The notes under the pieces were generated by a model. That model saw only the letters and a list, made by a program, of their open reading frames with translations, did not search any database and was not told the DNA's origin. A stretch of 64,000 bases of DNA. It comes from Psychrobacillus sp. OK028. GTDB lineage: Bacteria; Bacillota; Bacilli; Bacillales_A; Planococcaceae. The position numbers were made by a program, and so were the translations under genes. Shown one piece after another: positions 41,997 through 57,246 of this stretch (position 1 is its first letter; each line of letters begins with the position of its first letter). The stretch is from the NCBI RefSeq assembly GCF_900103605.1, contig NZ_FNHY01000004.1:1-64000 (forward strand), in the 5' to 3' direction.

Positions 41997-42659
41997 TTAA
42001 AATGCTAGTAATGTCTCTGGATTTACTAAAACACCATCTTGCAGTACTTCAAACTGAAGATGTACACCCGCTGTTGGGTTCCATTCATTTTCAGCTGCTG
42101 TAGCAAGTGAATCACCTTGTTCTACAACGTCTCCAGCTTTTACTAGAATACCAGTGACAGAGCGATATTTGGTTACCATACCATTTGCATGTGACAAGAC
42201 GATTTCATCTCCAACAAATGGGTCTAAATTGACTTCTTCTACTTTTCCACTCATTGCTGCAACTACTTCAAACGGCTCACTATTCATAGATAGAGATACT
42301 CCAGTATTCATCACATAAGTTTGATTGAATACTACTAACGACTGTTCACGAGTCGCCTCAGGTGCTTCCATATCGTAATAATGCTGTACGATTTCCACGC
42401 TGTCTAGCAGAGTCTCTTTAAATGGATATTTCATCGATTCTGCTTGTGCATTTGTTTCAATCGTAACTGAATTAGGGTCTTTGTTTGCTTCTGTCCATTC
42501 TGAATCCTTTACAGAATCATCCGTGACATACACATTGTAACCCCAAATCATTCCTACAAAAGCTACCGAAAAACCTGCATAAACTAGTGGCCAAAACCAC
42601 GGCTTTTTCGGGTTATTTTTCTTCTTCTGAGAAGTATTGTTCTTTTGTTCTTCTCTCAT
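41997..42659 (-). CDS. spoIIQ: Stage II sporulation protein SpoIIQ (degenerate LytM domain)
   Basis: A forespore membrane protein of 220 aa forming the channel complex with the mother-cell SpoIIIAH. Seen: a membrane helix at about 22-42 and an M23/LytM domain at about 100-220. Catalytic residues are altered: the usual HTG(I/V)D position reads MNTGVSLS, Y-x-H-x reads KYRSV, and HLHFE reads HLQFE, so peptidase activity is unlikely, as in B. subtilis. GAGGTG precedes MREEQKN; an ATG two codons earlier overlaps that site. It follows spoIID after 31 bp. Confidence 0.93.
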   Translation of the reverse strand: MREEQKNNTSQKKKNNPKKPWFWPLVYAGFSVAFVGMIWGYNVYVTDDSVKDSEWTEANKDPNSVTIETNAQAESMKYPFKETLLDSVEIVQHYYDMEAPEATREQSLVVFNQTYVMNTGVSLSMNSEPFEVVAAMSGKVEEVNLDPFVGDEIVLSHANGMVTKYRSVTGILVKAGDVVEQGDSLATAAENEWNPTAGVHLQFEVLQDGVLVNPETLLAF

Positions 42660-42690
42660 TTTCATCACCTCTATTTGCATTGTTTGCAAA

Positions 42691-43632
42691 TCAAGGAGAT
42701 TTTAAACATGGTGAAAATTTTTTTATTTCTGTACCTTTATAGTAGTGGAGTAAAATGTCTTGCGCCAATACAGAATCGTTGGCGAGTACCTCTGCGCCGT
42801 ACTGACTCATTCCTACTCCGTGTCCGTATCCAACAGTATCTACTACTACTTTATCAGATTGAAACGTTATCGTGAAATCAGTAGACGGTAGACCTAATAG
42901 TGTACGAACTTCCCGGCCTGTCCACGATTTTCCATTCATATGGATCGATTCAACTCGGTCCGTATCAGTCTTTGTTACTTGATAAGTTTTAGGTATGTTT
43001 GCATTCCATTTCATTTTAAAAGCTTTTGACCATTCTGCGTGTGTGAATTCAAACTGTTTGGTCCTATTAGGAGCATACAGTTCCTCCGATTCGCTTGGAA
43101 CAGATACTAAATAGGGAATCACATTTCCACTATAATTTTCTGCACTTTCTGTCTGACCGTTACTGGAGGAAAAGAACATCGCTGTGATTAGTTGATCTTT
43201 GTAGACAATAATATTTCCTTCTGTCTCCGCGATGACCTTTTTTAGCTTGTCCTCATATTGACTAAAGGAAGCCCCCCATTTTTTCTTCCGATCTTCTTCA
43301 CTCGCATATACCTGTTTCAGTACAGTTGGATCAATTGGTTTTTGTCCATAATTCGTATCTCTAAGTACATATGTCCTGGACGCTATGGATTGGGCTTTTA
43401 ATGCCTCTTCATGAAACGTAGCTGGCATTTCTGCTGCCACAACTCCAAGTATATAGCTTTCTAGCGGAATTTTCTCCTTAACCCCTTTCACTTCGATTAG
43501 TATTGGACATGCAATTTCAAGTTCAGAAGTTGGTGGTAGTACTGTTTTTTCATGTGATTTTTCTTTTATTAATAAAAAGGGCAAAAACAAGAGGGCTAGG
43601 CATAAGATTATAAAGAGTATGTTTTGTTTCAT
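42691..43632 (-). CDS. spoIID: Stage II sporulation protein D (SpoIID)
   Basis: A membrane-anchored lytic transglycosylase of 313 aa that dissolves septal peptidoglycan during engulfment, working with SpoIIM and SpoIIP. Seen: N-terminal helix (about 4-22) and the SpoIID domain with LESYILGVVAAEMPATFHEEALKAQ, split here as LESYILGVVAAEMP and FHEEALKAQSIASRTYVL; the Glu of AAEMP is the catalytic residue in the family. YSSSNGQTESAENY-like (FFSSSNGQTES) and GYGHGVGMSQYGAEVL close the domain. Downstream of murA across a repeat array. Confidence 0.95.
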   Translation of the reverse strand: MKQNILFIILCLALLFLPFLLIKEKSHEKTVLPPTSELEIACPILIEVKGVKEKIPLESYILGVVAAEMPATFHEEALKAQSIASRTYVLRDTNYGQKPIDPTVLKQVYASEEDRKKKWGASFSQYEDKLKKVIAETEGNIIVYKDQLITAMFFSSSNGQTESAENYSGNVIPYLVSVPSESEELYAPNRTKQFEFTHAEWSKAFKMKWNANIPKTYQVTKTDTDRVESIHMNGKSWTGREVRTLLGLPSTDFTITFQSDKVVVDTVGYGHGVGMSQYGAEVLANDSVLAQDILLHYYKGTEIKKFSPCLKSP

Positions 43633-43748
43633 AGAAATACTATATGCTCGGTTTTGGAGAGTGATGAATCTATTTTAATATATTTGAACTTTGATAAATT
43701 ACAAATATTTAGAGACTCAAACAGTAAAACAGAGAGAGCTGCTTTGCA

Positions 43749-44110
43749 AGAGAGATTGCTACCTATACGAGAGCAATTCGATTCTATAGGAGAAACCGGG
43801 CTTTACGAGAGAAATCCGAGACAATCCGAGAGAGGTTGCTGCCTTCACTACAGCGATTCGATTCTATAAGAGAGAGATCGGGCTTTACGAGAGAAATCCG
43901 AGACAATCCGAGAGAGGTTACTACCTATACGAGAGAGATAAGGCTTTGCTAGAGCGATCGGGCTCTATCTGAAAGAAATCGGGCTTTGCGAGAGAAATCC
44001 AGCTCTTTCCGAGAGAGATTGCTGCCTTTACGAGAGCAATCCGATGAAATCCGAGACAATCCGAGAGAGGTTGCTGCCTATACGAGAGAGATTGGGCTAT
44101 ATGAGAGCAT
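43749..44110. repeat. Second 21-bp-period array with AGAGA / ATCCGAGA consensus
   Basis: AGAG-type cores at 43749, 43770, 43791, then 43810, 43829, 43850, 43871, 43890, 43911, 43932, 43951, 43972, 43991, 44012, 44033, 44054, 44085 and 44104; steps are mainly 21, with several of 19-21 and one of 31. A module containing AGAAATCCGAGACAATCCGAG recurs at 43810 and 43892. On the minus strand the core is CTCTCG, like the main family, but the rest of the unit differs. Confidence 0.85.
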
Positions 44111-44129
44111 TCTAGTAAACATACACAAA

Positions 44130-44163
44130 AAAGCACTACACGAGCATAAAAGTGTAGTGCTTT
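44130..44163 (-). terminator. Terminator of murA
   Basis: AAAGCACTACAC (44130-44141) pairs with GTGTAGTGCTTT (44151-44162) around a 9-base loop, with minus-strand TTTTTTG following. It lies about 10 bases past the murA stop. Confidence 0.9.
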
Positions 44164-44173
44164 ACATATGGTA

Positions 44174-45469
44174 TTATACCAATTGTATTTCTTTTTCAGC
44201 TGACTCGCTGCCAATACGTTCGATATCTGCGCCAAGTGCTGCAAGTTTTTTGTCGAAATCAACATATCCTCTATCCAAGTGATAGAGCTCTGTAACGCGT
44301 GTGATTCCTTCTGCGACTAAACCTGCGATGATAAGTGCCGCTGCCGCTCTTAAGTCGGTTGCTGCAACTTCTGCACCTTGTAGGTCAGATGGTGACTCCA
44401 TAATAACAGAACGGCCTTCGATTTTCATGTTGCCATTCATTCTGCGGAATTCTTCCACGTGCATGAAACGATTTTCGAATACTGTTTCTGTTATGATGCC
44501 AGTTCCGTGAGCAGTCATCATTAATGCCATCATTTGAGATTGCATATCTGTTGGAAAACCTGGGTGTGGCATCGTTTTGATATCGATAGATTTTAAATTA
44601 CCTTCAGAGCGTACACGAAGACCCTGTTCCTCTTCCGTAATTTCAATGCCCATTTCTTGCATTTTAGATATAAGAGCTGTCATATGTTCAGGTACTGCAT
44701 TTTCAATAAGGACATTGCCTTTTGTAATTGCTGCAGCTACCATGAATGTTCCAGCTTCAATACGATCTGGGATGATATGGTGTTCAGTGCCGTGTAATTC
44801 TTCTACACCTTCAATGCGAATAGTGTCGGTTCCTGCACCTTTGACCTTACCGCCCATTTCGTTGATGAAGTTAGCTAAATCGACAATTTCCGGTTCTTTC
44901 GCAGCATTTTCGATTATAGTTGTGCCTTCCGCCAATGCAGCAGCTGTCATAATATTTTCAGTTGCTCCTACGCTTGGAACATCCAAATAAATTTTAGCGC
45001 CTTTTAGACGACCAGTTGTCTTTGCTTCAACAAATCCGTGTCCAAAGGAAATTTCTGCACCCATTGCTTCAAAACCTTTTAAATGCTGATCGATAGGACG
45101 TGATCCTATTGCACAGCCTCCTGGTAGAGCTACGCGAGCAAAACCATTACGCGCTAAGATTGGACCCATGACAAGAATAGATGCACGCATTTTACGCACA
45201 TACTCGAATTGAGCTTCGCTAGATAATTTTTTTTGCGAATCAATGATTACTTCATTCTTTTCTGGGCTATAACTAACTTCTGTATTTAAACTTTTCAATA
45301 CTTCATTTATTGTCAAAACATCTGCAAGTGTCGGTACATCTTTAATAACGTTTTTGCCTTTAGTCGCAAGTAGAGCTGCAGCTAATACTGGTAATACTGC
45401 ATTTTTTGCACCTTCTACTCGTACTGTCCCGTTTAACGTTTGGCCACCTTTAACAACGATTTTGTCCAC
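44174..45469 (-). CDS. murA: UDP-N-acetylglucosamine 1-carboxyvinyltransferase MurA
   Basis: A 431 aa enzyme performing the first committed step of peptidoglycan synthesis: enolpyruvyl transfer from PEP to UDP-GlcNAc. Seen: [20 protein letters not shown], catalytic Cys in [12 protein letters not shown], and the C-terminal [15 protein letters not shown]. The GTG start is fixed by GGAGGG and by a promoter whose start site lies only about 25 bases upstream; a longer frame into that promoter is not coding. Position beside spoIID marks it as the murAA-type copy. Confidence 0.96.
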   Translation of the reverse strand: MDKIVVKGGQTLNGTVRVEGAKNAVLPVLAAALLATKGKNVIKDVPTLADVLTINEVLKSLNTEVSYSPEKNEVIIDSQKKLSSEAQFEYVRKMRASILVMGPILARNGFARVALPGGCAIGSRPIDQHLKGFEAMGAEISFGHGFVEAKTTGRLKGAKIYLDVPSVGATENIMTAAALAEGTTIIENAAKEPEIVDLANFINEMGGKVKGAGTDTIRIEGVEELHGTEHHIIPDRIEAGTFMVAAAITKGNVLIENAVPEHMTALISKMQEMGIEITEEEQGLRVRSEGNLKSIDIKTMPHPGFPTDMQSQMMALMMTAHGTGIITETVFENRFMHVEEFRRMNGNMKIEGRSVIMESPSDLQGAEVAATDLRAAAALIIAGLVAEGITRVTELYHLDRGYVDFDKKLAALGADIERIGSESAEKEIQLV

Positions 45470-45787
45470 TACTTTCCCTCCGCGTTCATTATCCATTTGC
45501 TTTATATAAAAGAATACGTATGATGTCAATTTTAGGTATTCAAAACAATATTCATCATACAACGTAATTCGACTATATACAAGCATCTAAAACACTATTT
45601 TTGAAGACTTTTCATAAAATTTTCTTGTTTCTATTATACGTATTACCTAGTCTTTTCGTGTAGATAATTTTAAAATACCCACAGTGCAAATAGGTAAACC
45701 TCTTTAGCAAAAAATTTCCCAGGAAATACGTGAAGATTCTACATGCTCATACAAACTTTACTATAATTTGCATGAGCATATAGGATC
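45470..45787. other. Intergenic region upstream of murA
   Basis: About 318 bases: murA promoter (45501-45529), AT-rich DNA, and near the ywzB end an inverted repeat ATGCTCATACAAA/TTTGCATGAGCAT (45743-45779) that may be the ywzB terminator though it lacks a T run. Confidence 0.5.
45501..45529 (-). promoter_or_regulatory. Sigma-A promoter of murA
   Basis: On the minus strand TTGACA (45524-45529), 17-base spacer, TATAAA (45501-45506): near-consensus. It predicts a short leader and supports the GTG start of murA at 45469. Confidence 0.85.
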
Positions 45788-46024
45788 TTACTCGAATAAA
45801 AAAGGAAGCTGGTTGGACCAACTTGTTAAATTCAAAAAAAAGTTTGCAACGATAGAGCCTATCATAATACTCGTTAAAATATAAAATAGTTGAGCTTGAA
45901 ATACACTATTTTTCTTTATTATTTTGTCCAACATTAATGCCTGTAACGCATAGAAAGAAATACCAATAAAAAAGATATTTGCAAGTATTGCTATTAGTGC
46001 TTGTTCACTACTTAATAATCCCAC
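45788..46024 (-). CDS. ywzB: DUF1146 / YwzB-family small membrane protein
   Basis: A 78 aa protein with two membrane helices (about 9-31 and 45-65). The spacing to atpC and murA and the sequence FYALQALMLDKIIKKN match the YwzB family. GTG start preceded by AGGAGG. Function unknown; conserved at this position in Bacillales. Confidence 0.85.
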   Translation of the reverse strand: MGLLSSEQALIAILANIFFIGISFYALQALMLDKIIKKNSVFQAQLFYILTSIMIGSIVANFFLNLTSWSNQLPFLFE

Positions 46025-46246
46025 TTATAGTCCTCCTATTCGAGACAATAATAAAAAGCAGACAGAATTTATCCTGCCCGCTTCCATTAAAATTAACATC
46101 GCCTAGGCATTAAGCTCAAAATTATGTAGGTAGGTTAACCTATTAAATTTTCATTTTGATAGGCAACTTTCTTCATCAAGCCATTACTAAGCATGATAAA
46201 ATACCTTACATAATTTCTAGCTTCACCAGAGGCTTTAAGTATAAGC

Positions 46247-46672
<426 letters not shown>

Positions 46673-46675
46673 TTA

Positions 46676-48115
<1,440 letters not shown>

Positions 48116-48125
48116 CTATCTTAAA

Positions 48126-49001
<876 letters not shown>

Positions 49002-49030
49002 TTATTGTTTTTTTCACATCGACAAAGATA

Positions 49031-50551
<1,521 letters not shown>

Positions 50552-50566
50552 TCATAATTCATAATA

Positions 50567-51103
50567 TTAACCGATCAAGTTACGTTTTAAGCGATCTAAC
50601 TTCGTGATTAGAGTGCTATCGTAAATGCGGTTTCCGATTTGTACACGCATACCACCAATAATAGATGGATCTACAATGTTTTGAATATTTAATGCTTGTT
50701 TACCAACGTTTTTAGCAAATGCAGTAGAGACGTTTGCACGTTCTTCCTCTGTAAGTGCACGTGTAGTATATACTTTCGCTTCTGCAACACCTTGTGCTTC
50801 ATTCGAAAGGATCATAAATTCAGAAATTATGTCGGATACTTCTGCTAATCTCTTCTTATCAATAAGCACTAAAAGTGTATTGATAACAATTGGGTTCGCA
50901 TTTGCAAAGATTTGACGTATTAACTCTCTTTTCTTGTCTAGAGATAGCTTTGGCGAAGTGAATAAAGTTTTCACATCTTTGTTGCCATTCCATACAACTT
51001 TAAGTTCACGTAAATCATTTTCGACAGCTTGTACTTCGTTTTTTTGTGTTGCTAGCTCGAACAACGAGATTGCGTAACGCTTAGCTACAGTTGAATTACT
51101 CAC
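50567..51103 (-). CDS. atpH: ATP synthase delta subunit
   Basis: A 178 aa peripheral-stalk subunit: six-helix N-terminal domain ([17 protein letters not shown]) and a beta C-terminal part with [17 protein letters not shown]. Overlaps atpF by 4 bp (GTGA). Confidence 0.97.
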   Translation of the reverse strand: MSNSTVAKRYAISLFELATQKNEVQAVENDLRELKVVWNGNKDVKTLFTSPKLSLDKKRELIRQIFANANPIVINTLLVLIDKKRLAEVSDIISEFMILSNEAQGVAEAKVYTTRALTEEERANVSTAFAKNVGKQALNIQNIVDPSIIGGMRVQIGNRIYDSTLITKLDRLKRNLIG

Positions 51104-51624
51104 TTAACCTCGCCTGCCTTCGCAATCGTTGCCTCGATTAGCGCACGATTATCTTCTTCCGAAACTTCTTTTTCAAGAACTTTCGACGCCGCAAGTACTG
51201 AAAGTGAAACGACTTCTTCACGTACTGCTGCAATCGCTCTTTCTTTTTCTGTATCAATTTCACGGATAGCAGATTCTTTCAAACGAACAGCTTCTGCACG
51301 AGCAGTTGTGATAATTTCCTCACGAGATGCATCGCCTTGCTTTTTCGCATTTTCTACAATCGCTAAAGCTTCCGTACGTGCTTCTTTAAGTAAGTCACGT
51401 TGTTCTTCAAGTAAACGCTGTGATTCCCCACGGCTATTTTCAGCTGCTGCGATCTCACTTGCGATTAACTCTTCACGCTGAGTCATGATCCCCATAAGTG
51501 GACCCCAAGCTACTTTCTTCAATAGAACCATAAGTAAGATGAAGAAGAATAATGTAGCTAAAATATCCCAAACATTTAACCCATCATGGCCACTAGCACC
51601 AAGTACAAGGTAATCAAAAGACAC
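51100..51624 (-). CDS. atpF: ATP synthase subunit b
   Basis: A 174 aa stalk subunit: one membrane helix (about 15-38, [18 protein letters not shown]) followed by a long charged helix that dimerises ([20 protein letters not shown]). GTG start behind AAAGGAG. Confidence 0.97.
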   Translation of the reverse strand: MSFDYLVLGASGHDGLNVWDILATLFFFILLMVLLKKVAWGPLMGIMTQREELIASEIAAAENSRGESQRLLEEQRDLLKEARTEALAIVENAKKQGDASREEIITTARAEAVRLKESAIREIDTEKERAIAAVREEVVSLSVLAASKVLEKEVSEEDNRALIEATIAKAGEVK

Positions 51625-51766
51625 GATTGTTTCACTCCTTTCAAACGCTAATAAGAGATCTTGCTTCTATTATTAAATAGTGTTCATTGTTTTCTAGTTC
51701 ATATGTTGTGTACTTCATAAAGAGAATGGCGGATTAGGACCCGCCATTTATACTTGCTTGTACTTA

Positions 51767-52033
<267 letters not shown>

Positions 52034-52054
52034 TTAAGAATCTAAACAGTTATA

Positions 52055-52786
<732 letters not shown>

Positions 52787-52794
52787 TCACATTC

Positions 52795-53169
52795 TCATTG
52801 CTGATTTTTTACATGAAACATAATACGTTCTACAACAAGCAGAACATAGGGAATCATTAATCCGATAACTGTACTGATCAGATGGAAATATTCTGGAAGG
52901 GCTAACGCTATTGCAACAGCTGCAACACCCGAGGCAAATCGGAATGTTGTACCTAAACCTGCTCGTCCTTTTCCACTTTCAAGTACACGATCAAATTTCT
53001 CCATTCTACGGACTAGAATCCAGAAATTATACAGACCAAATAAAGAACCGAGTGCCAAGCCCGCAAAAATTGTCGAATAAGGGGTTAAACCCCAGCCTAG
53101 CGCACAAACAGCAAGCAAAAAAAATAAATACTTCTTTTGCTTCGTAAATATACGTTGCATTTCTAGCAT
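52795..53169 (-). CDS. atpI: ATP synthase protein I
   Basis: A 124 aa membrane protein with four helices that helps c-ring assembly. The core (LGSLFGLYNFWILVRRMEKF, PEYFHLISTVIGLMIPY) is close to the B. subtilis pattern. First recognised gene of the operon; its ATG overlaps the stop of a possible 60-codon leader ORF. Confidence 0.92.
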   Translation of the reverse strand: MLEMQRIFTKQKKYLFFLLAVCALGWGLTPYSTIFAGLALGSLFGLYNFWILVRRMEKFDRVLESGKGRAGLGTTFRFASGVAAVAIALALPEYFHLISTVIGLMIPYVLLVVERIMFHVKNQQ

Positions 53170-53345
53170 TGATCTTTAATCTCCTGAATCATATTTTCGA
53201 ATGGTAGCAATTGCCGCCAGCATGTAACTGTAAAGTTAGCATGAAGACTTATTACTAGTAATACTGGAGTGGTTCTACTATGTTCATACACTTCTTTTGT
53301 GAATGAGATAGAACCGATAAGCTGTGAGAGAATCGCAGTATACAA
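53163..53345 (-). CDS. Possible 60-aa leader ORF ahead of atpI
   Basis: TTG start with AAAGGG six bases upstream. It ends in a TAG that overlaps the atpI ATG (ATGCTAG), the geometry of translational coupling. The 60-residue product is not recognised (ends FENMIQEIKDQC). It lies inside the atp leader, so it could be a coupling ORF or chance. No clear family; low confidence. Confidence 0.3.
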   Translation of the reverse strand: MYTAILSQLIGSISFTKEVYEHSRTTPVLLVISLHANFTVTCWRQLLPFENMIQEIKDQC

Positions 53346-53576
53346 TGCTTTCCCTTTAATTGGACGTCTAATACGACGTAAAAAAGAATCTTCACATTTT
53401 TTCCTTATTAAGTAAAAACTGTGAATCTAGTAGAAAGTTAATCTGACTAGTGTTTCAAGCATGAAACCCCTATCATGATTATCCTTTGTAAGCATACAAT
53501 AGGGGCAAATTGATGTCAATTGCTTAAAGAGAAAAACTTAGGAAAGTCAAATTTTCCGACATTTTATGGACAAATT
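53346..53576. promoter_or_regulatory. Leader and promoter region between wecB and the atp operon
   Basis: AT-rich control region. Besides the promoter at 53491-53519 it contains CCCCTAT (53467-53473) and ATAGGGG (53499-53505), inverted arms about 25 bases apart overlapping the -10 and spacer. These could terminate wecB or fold in the leader. Confidence 0.45.
53491..53519 (-). promoter_or_regulatory. Sigma-A promoter of the atp operon
   Basis: On the minus strand TTGACA (53514-53519, perfect -35), 17-base spacer, TATGCT (53491-53496). It predicts a leader of about 310 bases ahead of atpI. Confidence 0.7.
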
Positions 53577-54698
53577 TTATTTTCCTTCTTTTTGAAGGAA
53601 GTTAATTAAAATTTCAACGATTCTTTGAGAAGCTTTACCATCACCATAAGGATTGCTTGCTTGGGACATTGTCTTATAAGCTTCTTCATCAGATAGTAAT
53701 TCATTTGTTAATTGGTAGATTGTTTCTTCATCTGTGCCAGCAAGTTTCAAGGTTCCCGCTTCAATTCCTTCTGGACGTTCGGTAGTATCTCGCAGCACAA
53801 TAACTGGTTTACCCAGTGACGGAGCTTCTTCCTGCACACCACCAGAATCAGTCAATATTATATGAGAGCGTGCAGCGAAGTTATGGAAATCTAGAACTTC
53901 TAACGGTTCTATTAAATGAATTCGATCATTCTCTCCTAAAACTTCGTTGGCAATTTCTCTTACAGCTGGATTCATGTGTACTGGATAGATTACTTGTACA
54001 TCTTCATGTTCTAAAAGCAATCTGTTAATAGCTCGGAACATATTACGCATAGGTTCACCTAAATTTTCGCGTCGATGAGCAGTTAATAGAATGATTCTAC
54101 TCCCTTTAAGTTTTTCTAATATTGGGTGAGTATAATCTTCTTTTACTGTTGTTTTCAGTGCATCAATAGCAGTATTACCAGTAACAAAGATAGAGTCTTT
54201 GTCCTTGTTCTCTTCTATTAAATTTCTTTCAGATTTCACCGTTGGAGAAAAGTGAATATCTGCCATTACACCAGTTAACTGACGGTTCATTTCTTCTGGA
54301 AATGGCGAAAACTTATTCCATGTGCGTAATCCTGCTTCTACATGTCCAATAGCTATTTGGTTATAAAACGCTGCTAAACTTGCCACAAATGTAGTAGAAG
54401 TATCTCCATGAACAAGCACGATATCAGGTTTCGCTTCCTTCATCACTTTGTCCAAGCCTTCAAGCGCTCTAGTAGTTATATCTACTAATGTTTGACGATC
54501 TTTCATCATATTTAAGTCGAAATCTGGTTTTATGTTAAATGTATCCAATACTTGATCAAGCATTTGACGATGTTGAGCAGTCACCGTCACCAGTGATTCA
54601 ATCTCTTCAGGATGTTTTTGAAGTTCTAGAACTAGTGGCGCCATTTTAATTGCCTCTGGTCTCGTACCAAAAATCGTCATTACTTTATATTTACGCAT
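53577..54698 (-). CDS. wecB: UDP-N-acetylglucosamine 2-epimerase (non-hydrolysing)
   Basis: A 373 aa enzyme (MnaA/WecB) interconverting UDP-GlcNAc and UDP-ManNAc for teichoic-acid linkage units and secondary wall polymers. Seen: MTIFGTRPEAIKMAPL, VHGDTSTT, GHVEAGLRTW, LLTAHRRENLG and LTDSGGVQEEAPSLGKPV. ATG at the conserved start; GGAG is 11-12 bases upstream. Relevant to the SLH proteins at the left end, which anchor to ManNAc-containing polymers. Confidence 0.95.
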   Translation of the reverse strand: MRKYKVMTIFGTRPEAIKMAPLVLELQKHPEEIESLVTVTAQHRQMLDQVLDTFNIKPDFDLNMMKDRQTLVDITTRALEGLDKVMKEAKPDIVLVHGDTSTTFVASLAAFYNQIAIGHVEAGLRTWNKFSPFPEEMNRQLTGVMADIHFSPTVKSERNLIEENKDKDSIFVTGNTAIDALKTTVKEDYTHPILEKLKGSRIILLTAHRRENLGEPMRNMFRAINRLLLEHEDVQVIYPVHMNPAVREIANEVLGENDRIHLIEPLEVLDFHNFAARSHIILTDSGGVQEEAPSLGKPVIVLRDTTERPEGIEAGTLKLAGTDEETIYQLTNELLSDEEAYKTMSQASNPYGDGKASQRIVEILINFLQKEGK

Positions 54699-54720
54699 GA
54701 AATACAAACTCTCCTTTTAT

Positions 54721-54868
54721 CCCGGTTTTACGGGCTGTAATACCCCCACCTCAGCTTTGGTGAGAGAAAATCGAGAAAAATAAGTTGGGGGATAAACAGC
54801 CTGTAAATCCCCGATTGTTCAACTAACCAACAGCGGAGATGTAGAACCCCACCGATGGAAGTTTCACT
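54721..54868. other. Structured intergenic element between upp and wecB
   Basis: TACGGGCTGT (54729-54738) plus TACCCCCACC (54741-54750) pairs imperfectly with GTTGGGGGATA (54784-54794) plus ACAGCCTGTA (54796-54805), around an inner CACC/GGTG hairpin (54747-54762). A second segment (54811-54861) has CAACAGCGG and CCACCGATGG. No T run follows, so it is not a simple terminator. The layout recalls transposon-end or small-repeat structures. Confidence 0.5.
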
Positions 54869-55519
<651 letters not shown>

Positions 55520-55544
55520 TTATTTAAATTCTACTAATTATAAC

Positions 55545-55581
55545 AAAAAACGCAGGATACTTACAGTAATCCTACGTTTTT
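55545..55581 (-). terminator. Terminator-like hairpin just upstream of the upp promoter
   Basis: AACGCAGGAT (55549-55558) pairs with ATCCTACGTT (55569-55578, one mismatch), with a minus-strand T run (TTTTTT). A probable -10 box lies directly after it, so it may insulate upp from read-through. Confidence 0.75.
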
Positions 55582-55704
55582 AATATTGCGTCTATTTGAG
55601 CTGGTAATCTTGAGATAAGTAATACTTTCTTCTCGAATGTGCGCTAAAGCATTATCATGAGGTAGAATTTTCTATTACTAGCTAGAGGTGGTAAACATTC
55701 CCTT

Positions 55705-55800
55705 CCGAGAGTAAATCTTCGTAAAGAGCGAGTAAGTAACTGTGGTCCGCTAGAAAACTCTAGCGAACGAGACTAAACAACCTGTCTCCGAGAGTAAACA
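55705..55800 (-). repeat. 21-bp repeat array, inverted orientation
   Basis: CCGAGAGTAAA-type cores with AGTA at 55710, 55731, a CCGCTAGAAAA variant at 55752, ACTA at 55772 and AGTA at 55793 (20-21 bp steps). The core is on the opposite strand from the arrays at 11, 14, 16, 23, 26 and 36 kb. Confidence 0.82.
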
Positions 55801-55940
55801 ACATTATCTCTCCATTTTCCAGATTATCACATACTTTATTTTCTATTCTGGTGATCTTTCTTTACTTTCCAGTGATTCCTTTCAACATTCAGGTGATTCT
55901 AGTAAACTTTGCCGCGTTTCTCTCTTAAAACTGTCTGATA

Positions 55941-55977
55941 GAGAAAAAGCCAGCTACTATTGCGAAGTAGCTGGCTT
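55941..55977 (-). terminator. Terminator of glyA
   Basis: AAGCCAGCTACT (55947-55958) pairs perfectly with AGTAGCTGGCTT (55966-55977), then TTTTTCTC on the minus strand. About 15 bases past the glyA stop. Confidence 0.92.
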
Positions 55978-55991
55978 AGTTATATATTGGT

Positions 55992-57227
55992 TTATTCGTA
56001 TAATGGGAAGTTACTTGTTAAAGTAGCGACTCTCTCTTTTGCTTCTTTTAGTACTTCTGCATCCTCGTTATTTTTTAATAGTTTAGCAATGATAGATGCG
56101 ATTTCTTTCATTTCTGCTTCTTTAAATCCACGAGATGTAACAGCTGGAGTACCAATACGGACACCAGAAGTGATGAACGGACTTGCTGTATCAAATGGGA
56201 TTGTGTTTTTATTGACAGTAATGCCCACTTCGTCCAGGACATGCTCTGCCACTTTTCCTGTTAATCCTAGAGCAGATACGTCTAATAGCATAACGTGGTT
56301 GTCGGATCCACCAGAAACGATACGGATACCTTCTGCAGTAAGAGCTTCTGCTAATGCTTGCGAATTGGCAATTACTTGTTTTTGGTATTCTTTAAATTCT
56401 GGCTTTAGCGCTTCACCAAATGCAACTGCTTTAGCTGCGATTACGTGCATTAATGGGCCACCTTGAATTCCTGGGAAAATTGTTTTATCAATTTTCTTTG
56501 CAAACTCTTCAGTCGTTAAGATTAATCCACCACGTGGTCCACGTAATGTTTTGTGTGTAGTAGATGTTACGAAATGCGCATGAGGTACTGGGTTCGGATG
56601 AAGACCAGCTGCTACTAAACCGGCGATATGCGCCATATCTACAAATAGGTATGCTCCAATTTCGTCTGCGATTTCACGGAATTTAGCGAAGTCGATTGTG
56701 CGTGAATATGCACTTGCTCCAGCTACGATCATTTTCGGCTTGTGCTCTAATGCGATTCTACGAACTTCTTCATAGTCAATTAGTTCCGTTTCTTTGTTAA
56801 CACCGTACTCGATAAAGTTATATTGAATACCACTAAAATTAACTGGAGAACCGTGCGTTAAATGTCCACCATGGGATAAATTCATACCTAGAATTGTATC
56901 TCCTTGTTGTAGAGCAGTCATGTAAACTGCCATATTCGCTTGAGAACCTGAATGTGGTTGGACATTGGCATGTTCAGCACCAAAGATTTCTTTCAGACGA
57001 TCACGTGCAATATTTTCCACTACATCTACATGCTCACAGCCACCATAGTAGCGTTTACCAGGGTAACCTTCTGCATATTTATTGGTAAGTACAGAGCCTT
57101 GCGCTTCCATTACAGCTTCTGATACGAAGTTTTCTGATGCGATTAACTCGATATTCGCTTGTTGACGCTTTTTCTCTGCTAACATTGCCTCATATACTGC
57201 TGGATCTTGTGATAAAATTTTCTCCAC
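55992..57227 (-). CDS. glyA: Serine hydroxymethyltransferase
   Basis: A 411 aa PLP enzyme interconverting serine and glycine with tetrahydrofolate, the main one-carbon source. Seen: [32 protein letters not shown] Lys in [15 protein letters not shown], and [13 protein letters not shown]. The GTG start ([12 protein letters not shown]) is set by GAGGAGG 8 bases upstream; the longer frame overlaps ywlG. Third in the rpiB-ywlG-glyA run. Confidence 0.96.
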   Translation of the reverse strand: MEKILSQDPAVYEAMLAEKKRQQANIELIASENFVSEAVMEAQGSVLTNKYAEGYPGKRYYGGCEHVDVVENIARDRLKEIFGAEHANVQPHSGSQANMAVYMTALQQGDTILGMNLSHGGHLTHGSPVNFSGIQYNFIEYGVNKETELIDYEEVRRIALEHKPKMIVAGASAYSRTIDFAKFREIADEIGAYLFVDMAHIAGLVAAGLHPNPVPHAHFVTSTTHKTLRGPRGGLILTTEEFAKKIDKTIFPGIQGGPLMHVIAAKAVAFGEALKPEFKEYQKQVIANSQALAEALTAEGIRIVSGGSDNHVMLLDVSALGLTGKVAEHVLDEVGITVNKNTIPFDTASPFITSGVRIGTPAVTSRGFKEAEMKEIASIIAKLLKNNEDAEVLKEAKERVATLTSNFPLYE

Positions 57228-57246
57228 TATTCGTTCCTCCTCGAAT

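Larger units (their letters stand above)
43633..44173. other. Intergenic region between murA and spoIID
   Basis: About 541 bases. Most (43749-44110) is a repeat array of near-21-bp period. A hairpin near 44120-44163 (GCACTACAC at 44133-44141 and GTGTAGTGC at 44151-44159) is the likely murA terminator. No gene is supported; plus- and minus-strand frames through the array are repeat translations. Confidence 0.6.

Noticed and set aside
54721-54868. Simple terminator for upp
   Set aside because: Stem is imperfect and no T run follows on the minus strand, so I list it as a structured element of unknown role.
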